Source of the DNA: Pseudohalioglobus lutimaris
GTDB lineage: Bacteria > Pseudomonadota > Gammaproteobacteria > Pseudomonadales > Halieaceae
Direction of reading: 5' to 3'
Assembly (NCBI RefSeq): GCF_002866825.1
Contig: NZ_PKUS01000002.1
Span: 434,001 to 498,000, forward strand
Length of the DNA stretch: 64,000 bases
Shown piece after piece: positions 34,677-43,948 of this stretch. Position numbers and translations under genes: made by a program. The number at the start of each line of letters is the position of its first letter. Positions within the stretch are counted from its first letter, which is position 1. Below the pieces are notes generated by a model. The model searched no databases. It was not told the DNA's origin and was given only the letters and a program-made list of their open reading frames with translations.

Positions 34677-35528
34677 TCATCCTTTGAAATGCTTGTGCGG
34701 GTCCTCGGCGGCCAGCCACTGGCCGACCCCTTCGACCCAGCCTTCAGGTCCGTACCCTGCGCTGCGCATGACGCCGCTGTCGCGCTTCAGCTCGGGGAAG
34801 TCATGCACCGGGGAGCGCACCAGCAATGCACTGCCCGCCGCGTCGAGCATGGCCACATCGTTGCCACTGTCGCCCACCGCGATATCCATTACCGCCGATG
34901 CCTGCCAGGCCCGCCGATATTCGGTACGCAACCAATCCAGTGCCCTGCCCTTATCGCAGTCCCCTGCTATCGTCAGGAAACGCCCCCCCTGCAATGCGTG
35001 AGCACCTTGCAGCGTCAGGGCTTGCACAAACGCAGCCTTGCGATCATCTGCGCCACGCCATTGCACTGGCTCGCTGTACTCGCGCTGGTTGGCCAGCACT
35101 GCGCCCTCGGGGCTCAAACCCGTCATCGCCGCGATACCCGCGGGACCCGCCCGGTAGAAGTTTTCAAACTCACCTTCAAATTGCGGCCGCAGCTTGTCCA
35201 GCAGGTCCAGCCAGCGCTGCCGCGGGCCTGACATCGCCTTCACCCAATAGCCGTCGACTTCTTCTGTCCCGTGAGGCGCCTGCTCAAAATAACCCTGCGG
35301 TATGAACACCGCTGCGCCGTTCTCCACGATGAAGGGATGCGTATTGTCCAACTGCTGGCGTAACGCCTCGATCTCCACACGGGTTTTGCTGGTCACTGGC
35401 ACCACGGGGATACAGGCCGCGGCCAGTTCAGCCAGCAGGGGGGTGGCAGGCGCGAACGAATAGCTTTGGTGATCGAGCAGGGACCCGTCGAGATCGGTAA
35501 AGACCAGTCTGGGTACTGGCGCACTCAT
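34677..35528 (-). CDS. gpgP: Glucosyl-/mannosyl-3-phosphoglycerate phosphatase (HAD family)
   Basis: 283 residues, HAD-IIB (Cof-type) phosphatase. Motif I is FTDLDGSLLDH, motif II VPVTSKTR, motif III Lys-region GDCDKGRALDWL and motif IV AVGDSGNDVAML. The family member acting on hexosyl-3-phosphoglycerate typically has FIVENGAAVFIP, present here. It dephosphorylates the GpgS product. Its ATG overlaps the glycerate-kinase stop (ATGA) and gpgS follows after 6 bp, so the three are translationally linked. Whether the hexose is glucose or mannose is decided by GpgS, not by this enzyme. Confidence 0.88.
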   Translation of the reverse strand: MSAPVPRLVFTDLDGSLLDHQSYSFAPATPLLAELAAACIPVVPVTSKTRVEIEALRQQLDNTHPFIVENGAAVFIPQGYFEQAPHGTEEVDGYWVKAMSGPRQRWLDLLDKLRPQFEGEFENFYRAGPAGIAAMTGLSPEGAVLANQREYSEPVQWRGADDRKAAFVQALTLQGAHALQGGRFLTIAGDCDKGRALDWLRTEYRRAWQASAVMDIAVGDSGNDVAMLDAAGSALLVRSPVHDFPELKRDSGVMRSAGYGPEGWVEGVGQWLAAEDPHKHFKG

Positions 35529-36421
35529 GGGCGGACTCCCGGTGTCGCCGTGTAACGGCTGATCTGGCGCTGCTGATCCAACCTGAACAGGTGATTGACC
35601 CGCGAAGGCAGGCGCTGCAGACAGTACTCCGTCAGGCGCTGGTAATGGCAGACAAATCGCGCCACCTGTTGCGCATCCATCACACCCTCCCCCTCGCGCT
35701 GCGCGGACAGCTTGCGCTCCTGCTCCAGGCGCCAGTCGTAAACGCAGTCAAATGATGGTGCGCGCAGCATCACCCACTCATCCACCCGCTGGTAAAGCGG
35801 GGAGAACTGATCACTGAGCACGCCATTCACGTAGTTACGCCAGACACCGTCAGGGTCTTCACTCTGCTCCAGGGCATTGACCGGCTCAACCAGTTCATCG
35901 ATGGGCTGCGCCGTCGCACCCAGGCACCACCCCTCCAGCAGCACGACCTGCACTGGCGTGTTGACTGTATCCCAATCCGCTTGTGGGTAACGGTCATCAG
36001 CGGCCTTGTCGAAGCGGGGAATCTGCACCGGCTCGCCCGCCAGCAGACTGTCCAGCGTGCGACAGAGAAGGCCCATGTCATGTGTTCCCGGAACGCCCCG
36101 GGTGGCCAACAGCGGGTGCACGTCGATAGCCAGTTGACGCCGCTGGGGCGCAGTGAGGTAAAAATCGTCCAGCGACAGGGTCACAGAGGCAAGCTCGAAT
36201 TCCGCCTGGAATAAGGCACCGAGGTAATCGCACAACGTCGACTTACCAGAGCCCTGACTCCCGTTAACGGCCACCAGCCAGCACCGGGACGCACTCTTTT
36301 GGTGCTCGGCGATAATAGCGGCCATGGGATTGAACCATTTTTGCGCGCTATCCAGGTACTCTACAGGCAGCCGGTTGCGCTGCAGCAGGGCCTGTTGCCA
36401 CTCAGGCCGCGGCTCTGGCAT
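35525..36421 (-). CDS. D-glycerate 3-kinase (GLYK-type P-loop kinase)
   Basis: About 298 residues from the preferred ATG 36421, which has AGGG eight bases upstream. The frame is open for 17 further codons to 36472 without a ribosome site. Walker A is VNGSQGSGKSTL. Downstream are SLDDFYLT, GVPGTHDMGLL and VVLLEGWCLGA, characteristic of plant/fungal-type glycerate 3-kinases (uridine-kinase-like fold). It makes 3-phosphoglycerate from D-glycerate, so it both supplies the GpgS acceptor and reclaims the glycerate freed by the phosphorylase. First gene of the glucosylglycerate operon, 78 bp after aceF; no separate promoter is obvious. Confidence 0.85.
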   Translation of the reverse strand: MPEPRPEWQQALLQRNRLPVEYLDSAQKWFNPMAAIIAEHQKSASRCWLVAVNGSQGSGKSTLCDYLGALFQAEFELASVTLSLDDFYLTAPQRRQLAIDVHPLLATRGVPGTHDMGLLCRTLDSLLAGEPVQIPRFDKAADDRYPQADWDTVNTPVQVVLLEGWCLGATAQPIDELVEPVNALEQSEDPDGVWRNYVNGVLSDQFSPLYQRVDEWVMLRAPSFDCVYDWRLEQERKLSAQREGEGVMDAQQVARFVCHYQRLTEYCLQRLPSRVNHLFRLDQQRQISRYTATPGVRP

Positions 36422-36499
36422 AGGGGTGCCCTGTTTGTTCGTCACGCATAAACAGAACATAGCAGGTTCCATGCCAGCAGCGCCAAACCGGGTCGCGGC

Positions 36500-38155
36500 T
36501 CACATTATCAGCCTGCGGATATCCCCAAGCAGAGCGACCAGGCCGGTAAGGAATCGACCGCCATCGCCGCCATTGATAACGCGATGATCGTAGGAAAGGG
36601 ACAGCGGCAGCAGTTTGCGCGCGACAAACTCGTGACCGTCCCAGACCGGCTTCATTCCCGCCCGGGACACGCCAAGAATACCCACTTCCGGAGCATTGAC
36701 GATGGGGGTGAAGCCGTTCCCGCCAATATTGCCTAGACTGGAAACAGTGAAACACCCGCCCTGCATCTCGCCTGGTTTTAGCTTGCGATCTCGCGCCTTG
36801 CCCGCGAGTTCCAGTACTTCCTCCGCCAGTTGCCAGATACTTTTCTGGTCAACGTCGCGTATGACCGGCACCAGCAGGCCTGCAGGTGTGTCCACTGCCA
36901 TCCCGATATGAATGTACTGCTTGTGTACCAGTGATTCGCCGCCATCGGCCACCGAGGTACAAAACTTGGGGTTATCGCGAAGGGCCACGGCACAGGCCTT
37001 GAGAATAAACGGCATGGGCGTCAGCTTAACGCCTCGCTGCTCGGCCTCGGCCTTCATACCGTTACGAAATGCTTCCAACTCAGTGATATCGGCATCGTCG
37101 TACTGGGTAACGTGAGGGACGTTCAGCCAGCTACGCTGCATGTTCCTGGCGGTGAGCTTGTCCAGCTTACTGCGCTGGGTGACCTCAACTTCACCAAACA
37201 GGGAGAAGTCCACCTCAGGAATGGCGGGGATGCCAGCGCCCGCTGTCTCGCTCGCCGCAGGCTGACTCAGCCTGCGCTGCACAAACTGGTGCAGGTCTTC
37301 TTTCAGCAGGCGCCCGCGAGGGCCTGAGCCGGACACCTCGGCAAGCGGAATGCCAAACTCGCGGGCCAGCTTACGTACCGCAGGACCGGCGTAGACGCCA
37401 GCCTGCCCGCTGTCAGCCGACGCTGGCTGTGCGGCCGTCGCACCCGGGGCTGCTGCAACTGCCGGCGCCGGGCGCTGCTCCGGCTCTGCCGGTGCAGGTT
37501 TAGCGGCAGCGGGTGCCGGGGCGGAAGCGACCGCAGCGGCAGTCTTCATATCCAGCAGGGCATCACCCTGGCGCACGCTGCTGCCCTCCGCGACATGAAT
37601 CGCTGACACTTCACCGGCAAACGGCGCAGGCACTTCCATGGAGGCCTTGTCAGACTCGAGCACCACCAGTGAGTCACCCTCGCCTACGGTGTCCCCCACC
37701 TTCACGCATACTTCAATCAGTTCCACCGCATCGTCGGTACCGATATCGGGGACCGCTACGCCCTGCACGGACCCACCCGTGGGTGTCGCCGGGCTTGCGG
37801 CTTGCTCCGGCTGTATTGCGTCGGCCTCCGGCTCTGTCGGCGCGGCCGCTGTTGTGGGTTCGGGCTCCGCAGCGACCATTGCAGAGTCATCGCGGGCGGC
37901 AGGTTCGTCGGCGGCTTCACTCGCGGTTTCGATCACCGCCAGGGGGGCTCCCTCGGCCAATTGCTGACCCTCGGTGACCAGCAACTCGACAACCACTCCC
38001 GCTGCCGTTGACGGTATTTCCATAGAGGCCTTGTCGGACTCCATCACCACCAGGCCCTGCTCCTCACCTACCTCGTCACCTACTGCCACCAGCAGCTCAA
38101 TAACCTCGGCTTCTGCACCGCCGATGTCCGGGACTGTTATCTGTTGTTTGGCCAC
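36500..38155 (-). CDS. aceF: Dihydrolipoyl acetyltransferase, pyruvate dehydrogenase E2
   Basis: 551 residues. Two lipoyl domains (about 1-76 and 130-205), each with the lipoylated Lys in ESDKASME, joined by Ala/Pro/Glu-rich linkers. A peripheral subunit-binding domain follows at about 255-290 (AGPAVRKLAREFGIPLAEVSG, given as a region), then the trimeric catalytic domain ending with the active-site SYDHRVINGGDGGRF. The His and Asp catalytic pair is intact. It accepts acetyl groups from AceE, encoded 16 bp upstream, and passes them to CoA. The lpd gene for E3 is not in the window. Confidence 0.96.
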   Translation of the reverse strand: MAKQQITVPDIGGAEAEVIELLVAVGDEVGEEQGLVVMESDKASMEIPSTAAGVVVELLVTEGQQLAEGAPLAVIETASEAADEPAARDDSAMVAAEPEPTTAAAPTEPEADAIQPEQAASPATPTGGSVQGVAVPDIGTDDAVELIEVCVKVGDTVGEGDSLVVLESDKASMEVPAPFAGEVSAIHVAEGSSVRQGDALLDMKTAAAVASAPAPAAAKPAPAEPEQRPAPAVAAAPGATAAQPASADSGQAGVYAGPAVRKLAREFGIPLAEVSGSGPRGRLLKEDLHQFVQRRLSQPAASETAGAGIPAIPEVDFSLFGEVEVTQRSKLDKLTARNMQRSWLNVPHVTQYDDADITELEAFRNGMKAEAEQRGVKLTPMPFILKACAVALRDNPKFCTSVADGGESLVHKQYIHIGMAVDTPAGLLVPVIRDVDQKSIWQLAEEVLELAGKARDRKLKPGEMQGGCFTVSSLGNIGGNGFTPIVNAPEVGILGVSRAGMKPVWDGHEFVARKLLPLSLSYDHRVINGGDGGRFLTGLVALLGDIRRLIM

Positions 38156-38171
38156 GGTCTATCCCCTATTG

Positions 38172-40823
38172 TTAAACGGTCAGTGGGTCCACTTTGTCGC
38201 CAGAAATGCCCAGCGATTCCATCGCAGCCGACACCACCGCTGGCTCTATACTGCCTTCATCCGCCAGCGCCTTGAGCGCGGCCAGCACAACAAACTCCCG
38301 GCTCACTTCGAAAAAGTCACGCAGCTTGCCGCGCGTATCCGAGCGGCCATAGCCGTCCGTGCCGAGTACCGTATATCGACCCGGAATGAATTCACGAATC
38401 TGGTCAGCAAGGGACTTCATATAATCCGTTGCCACAACAACCGGCCCCTGCGCACCTGCCAACTGCTGGCTGACATAGGGCACTCTGGGAGGCGATTCGG
38501 GATGCAACATATTCCACCGCTGTACCGCCTTGCCTTCACGCTGTAGCTCATTTATCGAGGTCAGGCTCCAGATATCTGCTTCCACGCCATAGTCAGCCTC
38601 CAGTATTGCAGCCGCCGCTTCCACTTCACGCAAAATAGTGCCGGCACCCATCAATTGCACCTTGAGGCTGCCGCCGCCGGCGCTGCGACGCAAGGGGTAC
38701 ATGCCGCGGATGATGCCCTCCTCTGCACCCTCGGGCATAGCCGGCTGCACATAGTTCTCGTTCATGGTGGTGATGTAGTAGAACTTGTTCTCGCCCAGCT
38801 CAAACATTCGATGCAGGCCGTCCTGAATGATCACCGCCAGCTCATAGGCATAGGCGGGGTCATAACTGATGCAGTTGGGTATGGTGCTGGCCTGCAGGTG
38901 GCTGTGGCCGTCCTGGTGCTGCAAACCCTCACCATTGAGGGTCGTGCGGCCGGCCGTGGCGCCGATCAGGAAACCCCGCGCCTGGCAGTCGCCGGCAGCC
39001 CACGCCAGGTCGCCAATGCGCTGGAAGCCGAACATGGAATAGTAGATGTAGAACGGCACCATGGGGTAATCACTGGTGCTGTAGGAGGTGGCCGCCGCCA
39101 GCCAGGCGGAAAACGCGCCGGCCTCATTGATGCCCTCCTCGAGAATCTGCCCCTGCTTGTCTTCCTTGTAAAACATGATCTGCCCCGAGTCGTGCGGGGT
39201 GTAGCGCTGCCCGACAGAGGAATAAATGCCCAACTGACGGAACATACCCTCCATGCCGAACGTGCGCGCCTCATCAGGGACGATGGGCACAATCCGTTCA
39301 CCGATCTGCTTGTCCTTGGCAAGGCTGGACAACATGCGAACGAAGGCCATGGTGGTCGAGATTTCCCGCTTGCCGCTGCTTTCCAACTGCTTGGAAAACG
39401 CCTCGATTGGCGGGGTCTGCAGCAGCTTCATCTCGCTGCGGCGGGAGGGAATGAATCCGCCCAGTTGCTCACGGCGCTGGCGCATATAGCGCATCTCGGG
39501 GCTGTCCTCGGACGGCCGATAATATGGCACGTCGGCCAGCTCCTCGTCGCTGACCGGAATACCGAAGCGGTCGCGGAAAGCCTTGAGCGCGTCCATATCC
39601 AGCTTTTTCAGTGAGTGCGTTTCGTTGTTGGCTTCCCCGGCCTCGCCCATGCCGTAGCCTTTTACCGTCATCGCCAGGATGACCGTGGGTCGCTCCTTCT
39701 CGGCAACCGCCTCGGCATAAGCGGCGTAGACCTTGTAGGGATCATGTCCGCCGCGATTCAGGTACATGATCTCCTCGTCGGAGAGATCCTTGACCAGCTC
39801 CAGCAACTCCGGGTACTTGCCAAAGAAATGCTCCCGCGTGTAGGCGCCCCCGTTGTACTTGTAGTTCTGCAGTTCGCCGTCGCACACTTCATCCATGCGC
39901 TGGCGCAGCAGGCCAGTCTTGTCCTTCTGCAGCAAGGTATCCCACTTGCGCCCCCAGATGACCTTGATGACGTTCCAGCCAGCACCCCGGAACACACCCT
40001 CCAGCTCCTGGATAATTTTGCCATTGCCGCGCACCGGCCCGTCCAGTCTCTGCAGGTTGCAATTGATCACAAAGTTGAGGTGGCCCATTCCCTCACGCCC
40101 GGCCAGGGCGATAGCACCCAGGGATTCCGGTTCATCACATTCACCGTCGCCCATAAAACACCAGACGTTGCGATCGCCGTGATCGACCAGACCTCGGCTC
40201 TGCTGGTACTTCATGACATGCGCCTGGTAGATGGCCTGGATCGGCCCAAGCCCCATGGAGACCGTCGGGAACTGCCAGTAATCCGGCATCAACCACGGGT
40301 GGGGATAGGAAGACAGGCCGTTACCGTCGACTTCTCGACGGAAGTTGTCCAGCTGCTCTTCCTGGAGGCGGCCCTCGAGATAAGAGCGTGCATACATTCC
40401 CGGGGCGGAGTGCCCCTGGTAGAACACAAGGTCCCCGTGATGGTCACTTTCCGGGCCACGGAAGAAATAGTTGAAACCGACGTCGTAAAGCGTCGCGCTG
40501 GAGGAAAAACTGGAAATATGACCGCCCAGTCCCTCGTCATTATCATTGGCGCGCATCACCATCGCCAGGGCGTTCCAGCGCACCAGTGAGCGAATTTTCC
40601 GCTCCATGAACAGGTCGCCCGGCATGCGGCGCTCTTCTACCGGGGGAATCGTGTTGACGAAAGGCGTGACAATGGATGATGGCAGCCGGACATGGCCTTC
40701 CAGGGCGTGCCGCCCCAGTTCCCGCATCAGGAACCCCGCGCGCTCGGCGCCGGCGTTCCTGATTACCTCATCCAGCGCGTCAAACCACTCCCGGGTCTCA
40801 ATCGGGTCTATATCTTCTGCCAT
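38172..40823 (-). CDS. aceE: Pyruvate dehydrogenase E1, homodimeric type
   Basis: About 883 residues, full length for the gammaproteobacterial homodimeric E1. Thiamine diphosphate motif GDGECDEPESLGA through NLQRLDGPVRGN, plus the catalytic-loop region HSLKKLD and the C-terminal GTDGYGRSDTR. The GTG at 40829 also opens the frame. ATG 40823 is preferred because AGAGG sits seven bases before it. It decarboxylates pyruvate and acetylates the E2 lipoyl groups. Operon with aceF. Inverted repeats in the leader (40863-40897) may mark a pyruvate- or fatty-acid-responsive control site. Confidence 0.96.
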   Translation of the reverse strand: MAEDIDPIETREWFDALDEVIRNAGAERAGFLMRELGRHALEGHVRLPSSIVTPFVNTIPPVEERRMPGDLFMERKIRSLVRWNALAMVMRANDNDEGLGGHISSFSSSATLYDVGFNYFFRGPESDHHGDLVFYQGHSAPGMYARSYLEGRLQEEQLDNFRREVDGNGLSSYPHPWLMPDYWQFPTVSMGLGPIQAIYQAHVMKYQQSRGLVDHGDRNVWCFMGDGECDEPESLGAIALAGREGMGHLNFVINCNLQRLDGPVRGNGKIIQELEGVFRGAGWNVIKVIWGRKWDTLLQKDKTGLLRQRMDEVCDGELQNYKYNGGAYTREHFFGKYPELLELVKDLSDEEIMYLNRGGHDPYKVYAAYAEAVAEKERPTVILAMTVKGYGMGEAGEANNETHSLKKLDMDALKAFRDRFGIPVSDEELADVPYYRPSEDSPEMRYMRQRREQLGGFIPSRRSEMKLLQTPPIEAFSKQLESSGKREISTTMAFVRMLSSLAKDKQIGERIVPIVPDEARTFGMEGMFRQLGIYSSVGQRYTPHDSGQIMFYKEDKQGQILEEGINEAGAFSAWLAAATSYSTSDYPMVPFYIYYSMFGFQRIGDLAWAAGDCQARGFLIGATAGRTTLNGEGLQHQDGHSHLQASTIPNCISYDPAYAYELAVIIQDGLHRMFELGENKFYYITTMNENYVQPAMPEGAEEGIIRGMYPLRRSAGGGSLKVQLMGAGTILREVEAAAAILEADYGVEADIWSLTSINELQREGKAVQRWNMLHPESPPRVPYVSQQLAGAQGPVVVATDYMKSLADQIREFIPGRYTVLGTDGYGRSDTRGKLRDFFEVSREFVVLAALKALADEGSIEPAVVSAAMESLGISGDKVDPLTV

Positions 40824-40862
40824 GCTCACCTCTGCCTGTTTTGGGGTGCTGATGGCCTTATG

Positions 40863-40897
40863 AGTTCCTTTTGGGAACTTAACATGAGGTTGACCTC
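40863..40897. promoter_or_regulatory. Two inverted repeats upstream of aceE
   Basis: AGTTCC (40863-40868) pairs with GGAACT (40874-40879). Directly beyond it GAGGT (40886-40890) pairs with ACCTC (40893-40897), with only a two-base centre. The second resembles the tight palindromes bound by GntR/PdhR-type repressors, though it does not match the E. coli PdhR consensus. Both lie 40-75 bp before the aceE start. Confidence 0.35.
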
Positions 40898-40924
40898 GAC
40901 CATCCCGGTGTTTCGGAGCTACGC

Positions 40925-40948
40925 AAAACCGGGAGTGGTGACTCCCGG
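40925..40948 (-). terminator. Second terminator-like hairpin downstream of the M16 protease gene
   Basis: Perfect 8-bp stem CCGGGAGT with ACTCCCGG and a 4-base loop (40929-40948), followed on the minus strand by TTTTG. It lies about 140 bp beyond the protease stop and before the aceE leader, so it would insulate aceE from read-through. Confidence 0.65.
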
Positions 40949-41027
40949 ACGCGATAATGAAAGAATACTACACCACAGGCGAGGAAACTGGAAGGTCAGT
41001 TCTAAATACGAACCCAGGAAATTCAAT

Positions 41028-41057
41028 TAAAACAGGTGTTTACAGTGAACACTCTGT
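41028..41057 (-). terminator. Terminator of the permease/M16 protease transcript
   Basis: ACAG-GTGTT (41032-41040) pairs with AACAC-T-CTGT (41048-41057), a 9-bp stem with a single bulged base and 7-base loop. On the minus strand it is followed by TTTTAATT. It lies 27 bp after the protease stop. Confidence 0.65.
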
Positions 41058-41083
41058 ATTTTTGTAATTTTATTTCACAAGCA

Positions 41084-43945
41084 CTACTCAATCAGGTAGC
41101 TGGCATGTCCGGCCTTCAACGTCTGCGCAGACTCGACGCGCCGCTGGCTCCCGGCTGGCAATAACCCGTTCTTGCCTGGTGCGGCCACCTGTAGCGAGCG
41201 CCGCTGTTCGATAAACACGGTGTTGTAGTAGGCCTGCCATTGCTCCAGGCTAAGACCTTCTATGGCCTCGGCCAGCGTTTCCCTGCCATCGAAAGCGTAC
41301 TGCTTCTTGGCAATCGACTGCCAATAGAATTCGGCCCGCTCCCAGATGTTCTTGTGCGGCCGCGTGACCTCGTTAATGAGCGCTTTCTTGTGTCGCTGGA
41401 ACTGCGCCTCATCCAGGCTTGCCTCGACACCGCGCATAAACGTGTCCATGGCGTCAGCCAGGGCGGCCGAGTCCGCCACCGGCGACTGCACCAGCATCAC
41501 CAGCCCCGGCACGTCCAGCTGCGGCCAGGCAAAGGCGCTGGCGATATAACCCAGTTGCTGTTCGGTGCGCAGCTGCTGAAAAAAACCGGACTTCATGATC
41601 TGGGCGGTCAGGGCCGTCGCTGCACGGTCTTCCCAACTATTCCCACCCCCTTGCAGGTACCAGGCGAGCACGGCATCGTCATGCTTGATATCCACCGGAT
41701 ACAGCACTGACTCACCGGCGTCCATTTTCAGCACTCGCAGCTGCGGAACCGTATCCACACTGCTCTGCGCAAGCAACATGTCCAGCCGCTGGGAGAGACC
41801 CGCAACCTCATCACGTGAGTAGTTGCCATAGATCAGCGCCTCGGCGCTGGCGCTTTGCCAGAACGCCCTGGCGTAGGCGACAACGTCCTCCAACTGCATA
41901 TCACGCAGGGCATGGATCACCGGCTGCTCGCCCCATTCACCGTATAACAAGGCCTCGCGCAGATCATCCAGCGCCTGGCTGCTGGGTCGCTTGGCCACCG
42001 AGTTTTCCAGGCTGCGAATCATGTCCTTACGAATATTGTCATAGCGCTGACCATCAAAATCGGGATTCGCCATCACTTTAAGCATTGCATCCAACAACTC
42101 CGATTGCTTGTCATCGTAACCACCGATGCGCAGACTGATGCCCTGTGCATGCTTGTAGACACTGAAATTGAGGCCGGCGAGCAATGCGGGGTAGGTGAAC
42201 TCATTGACCCTGTCCTTCAGCATGGCCGTGTACAGCACGGCACTGGCGCTTTGCCGGGCATTTTCTCCCACCAGCGGTGAGCGGAAGTTGATATAGGTGA
42301 CGCCCCGTGGCAAACGGAATTCGTCATCCTGGGCAAACCAGATCGTCTTGCGACCCTCCTCCAGCACGCGCACCGGCGCCGCGACGTAATCCTTCTCCAG
42401 TTTCACCAAAGAAACATCTTCGGCGATAAACTGGTTAGGGGCCGGGAGACTGAATGCGTCCTCCGCCACCGGGTTCTGCCAGATGGCAAGTTGTTCAGCA
42501 GTGGGAGACTGCACCGAGTAGGGCGTGTCGTAATGCCGGGAACGCCGATCCGTGGACACGTCAGCATCCTCCAGTATCACCACGGCGTTCCCGGGGACGA
42601 TACTTTCCATCAGGCCAGCCAGCATTTCTGCCTGGTAATCATCCATGATATAGGGGCCCTGCAGCACATCCCCGGGACGGTAGTCGTGCATGCCCGTGGC
42701 GAGGCGACTCACGTATCCCATGGGACTGGAATCCTCCTGGAAACGGAAGGAGAGCTCCGCCAGACGCGACTGCTCGTCGTACAACCACTCTTTGGGGCCC
42801 TCGGCGCGGAGCATTTCCATGTAGGCGAACAGCATCTGTGCAATGCGATCATGCTCCGCCACCCCTTTTTCGGTGAGTGTGACCGTCACGCTGAACAAGG
42901 CTCCACCACGCCAACCCAGGCCCGAACCCGCGGCGAGGCTTTCCACCAACCCCTCGTCTTTCAACCGCGACAGCAAACTACCCTCACCCTCGTGTCCAAC
43001 AAGGTTCCCAAGATAGGAAAGCGGCTTTGCATGGTAGTCAGCCCGGTAGTCAGCTATCGGAAACAGCAGCTGCAACTGCCGCTGGGTAGCCTGCGGCTGG
43101 ATCTGCACCATCATCGGCAGCTGCTCGGGGTTGAAAAGCGGCTCATCTATCCCTGAAAGTTCATAGGACTTGTTGGGCACCTGGGAAAACATAGGCGCTA
43201 CCAGCGACTGCAATTCATCCAGTGACTCGGCACCCAGCACGACCAGGCGCATCTGGTTGGCGGAGTAGTACTTGTCGTAGAAGCTCAGCAATTCGTCGCG
43301 AATACTGGATCCGGGGCGATCCGCCAGGCTTTCCAGACTGCCCACTGAAAACTGACTGAAGGGGTGACCCGGATTCATTATCTCCTGCAGAACGTCCAGT
43401 CCGCGACGCCCGTCGCTCTTCAACCCCATCTGGTACTCTGCCTCTACCGCATTCTTTTCCCGGTCCACGTACTCTGCGTCAAAACGCGGCGCGATAAAGA
43501 ACTGCGCGAAGCGGTCCAACGCCTCCGGAAGATAGGGTGCATTGATGTCGAAGAAATAGTTGGTGTGCTCAAAGCTGGTGTACGCATTGCGATTGCCACC
43601 ATGCTCGGTAATAAACTCTTCGTACTCAGCCGCATCGGGATACTTGTCAGTGCCAAGGAAAAGCATATGCTCGAGGAAATGAGCCAGGCCGCCACGGCCC
43701 TCGGGGTTGTCGCCACTGCCCACATGCACGTCCAGTGACGCAGCCGCCTTGGGTGTCTCAGGGTCCGAGACCAGCAGCACCTGCATCTCATTGTCCAGCG
43801 TCAGCAGGCGGTAAGCCTTATCATCGTTAGGACTTTGTACCGGCTGGACCACCGACTCCGGCGCGGAGGCACAGGCAGCGAGAATAGCAGTCAGAAACAG
43901 GCCGCACAGAAGCCATGGCGTCTGCCGCGAACGCAACACGGACAT
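41084..43945 (-). CDS. Outer-membrane lipoprotein M16 metalloprotease (pitrilysin/insulinase type)
   Basis: 953 residues, four M16 domains as in protease III. The inverted zinc motif HFLEH is at 89-93, with the third ligand Glu in KNAVEAEYQMG. NRNAYTSFEHTNYFF and the swivel and C-terminal RPHKNIWERAEFYW regions are as in pitrilysin. The signal ends in ILAAC, so Cys25 should be lipidated and Ala-Ser follow, suggesting outer-membrane sorting. Classical pitrilysin is a free periplasmic enzyme, so the lipid anchor is a variation. It likely degrades small peptides or leader peptides. Good AAGGAG site before ATG 43945; 3 bp after the permease gene. Confidence 0.92.
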   Translation of the reverse strand: MSVLRSRQTPWLLCGLFLTAILAACASAPESVVQPVQSPNDDKAYRLLTLDNEMQVLLVSDPETPKAAASLDVHVGSGDNPEGRGGLAHFLEHMLFLGTDKYPDAAEYEEFITEHGGNRNAYTSFEHTNYFFDINAPYLPEALDRFAQFFIAPRFDAEYVDREKNAVEAEYQMGLKSDGRRGLDVLQEIMNPGHPFSQFSVGSLESLADRPGSSIRDELLSFYDKYYSANQMRLVVLGAESLDELQSLVAPMFSQVPNKSYELSGIDEPLFNPEQLPMMVQIQPQATQRQLQLLFPIADYRADYHAKPLSYLGNLVGHEGEGSLLSRLKDEGLVESLAAGSGLGWRGGALFSVTVTLTEKGVAEHDRIAQMLFAYMEMLRAEGPKEWLYDEQSRLAELSFRFQEDSSPMGYVSRLATGMHDYRPGDVLQGPYIMDDYQAEMLAGLMESIVPGNAVVILEDADVSTDRRSRHYDTPYSVQSPTAEQLAIWQNPVAEDAFSLPAPNQFIAEDVSLVKLEKDYVAAPVRVLEEGRKTIWFAQDDEFRLPRGVTYINFRSPLVGENARQSASAVLYTAMLKDRVNEFTYPALLAGLNFSVYKHAQGISLRIGGYDDKQSELLDAMLKVMANPDFDGQRYDNIRKDMIRSLENSVAKRPSSQALDDLREALLYGEWGEQPVIHALRDMQLEDVVAYARAFWQSASAEALIYGNYSRDEVAGLSQRLDMLLAQSSVDTVPQLRVLKMDAGESVLYPVDIKHDDAVLAWYLQGGGNSWEDRAATALTAQIMKSGFFQQLRTEQQLGYIASAFAWPQLDVPGLVMLVQSPVADSAALADAMDTFMRGVEASLDEAQFQRHKKALINEVTRPHKNIWERAEFYWQSIAKKQYAFDGRETLAEAIEGLSLEQWQAYYNTVFIEQRRSLQVAAPGKNGLLPAGSQRRVESAQTLKAGHASYLIE

Positions 43946-43948
43946 GAA

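Noticed and set aside
38655-40589. Two long plus-strand open frames (about 320 codons each) inside aceE
   Set aside because: They are antisense to a fully conserved pyruvate dehydrogenase E1 gene and have no recognisable domains. Long antisense frames are expected in high-GC coding sequence.
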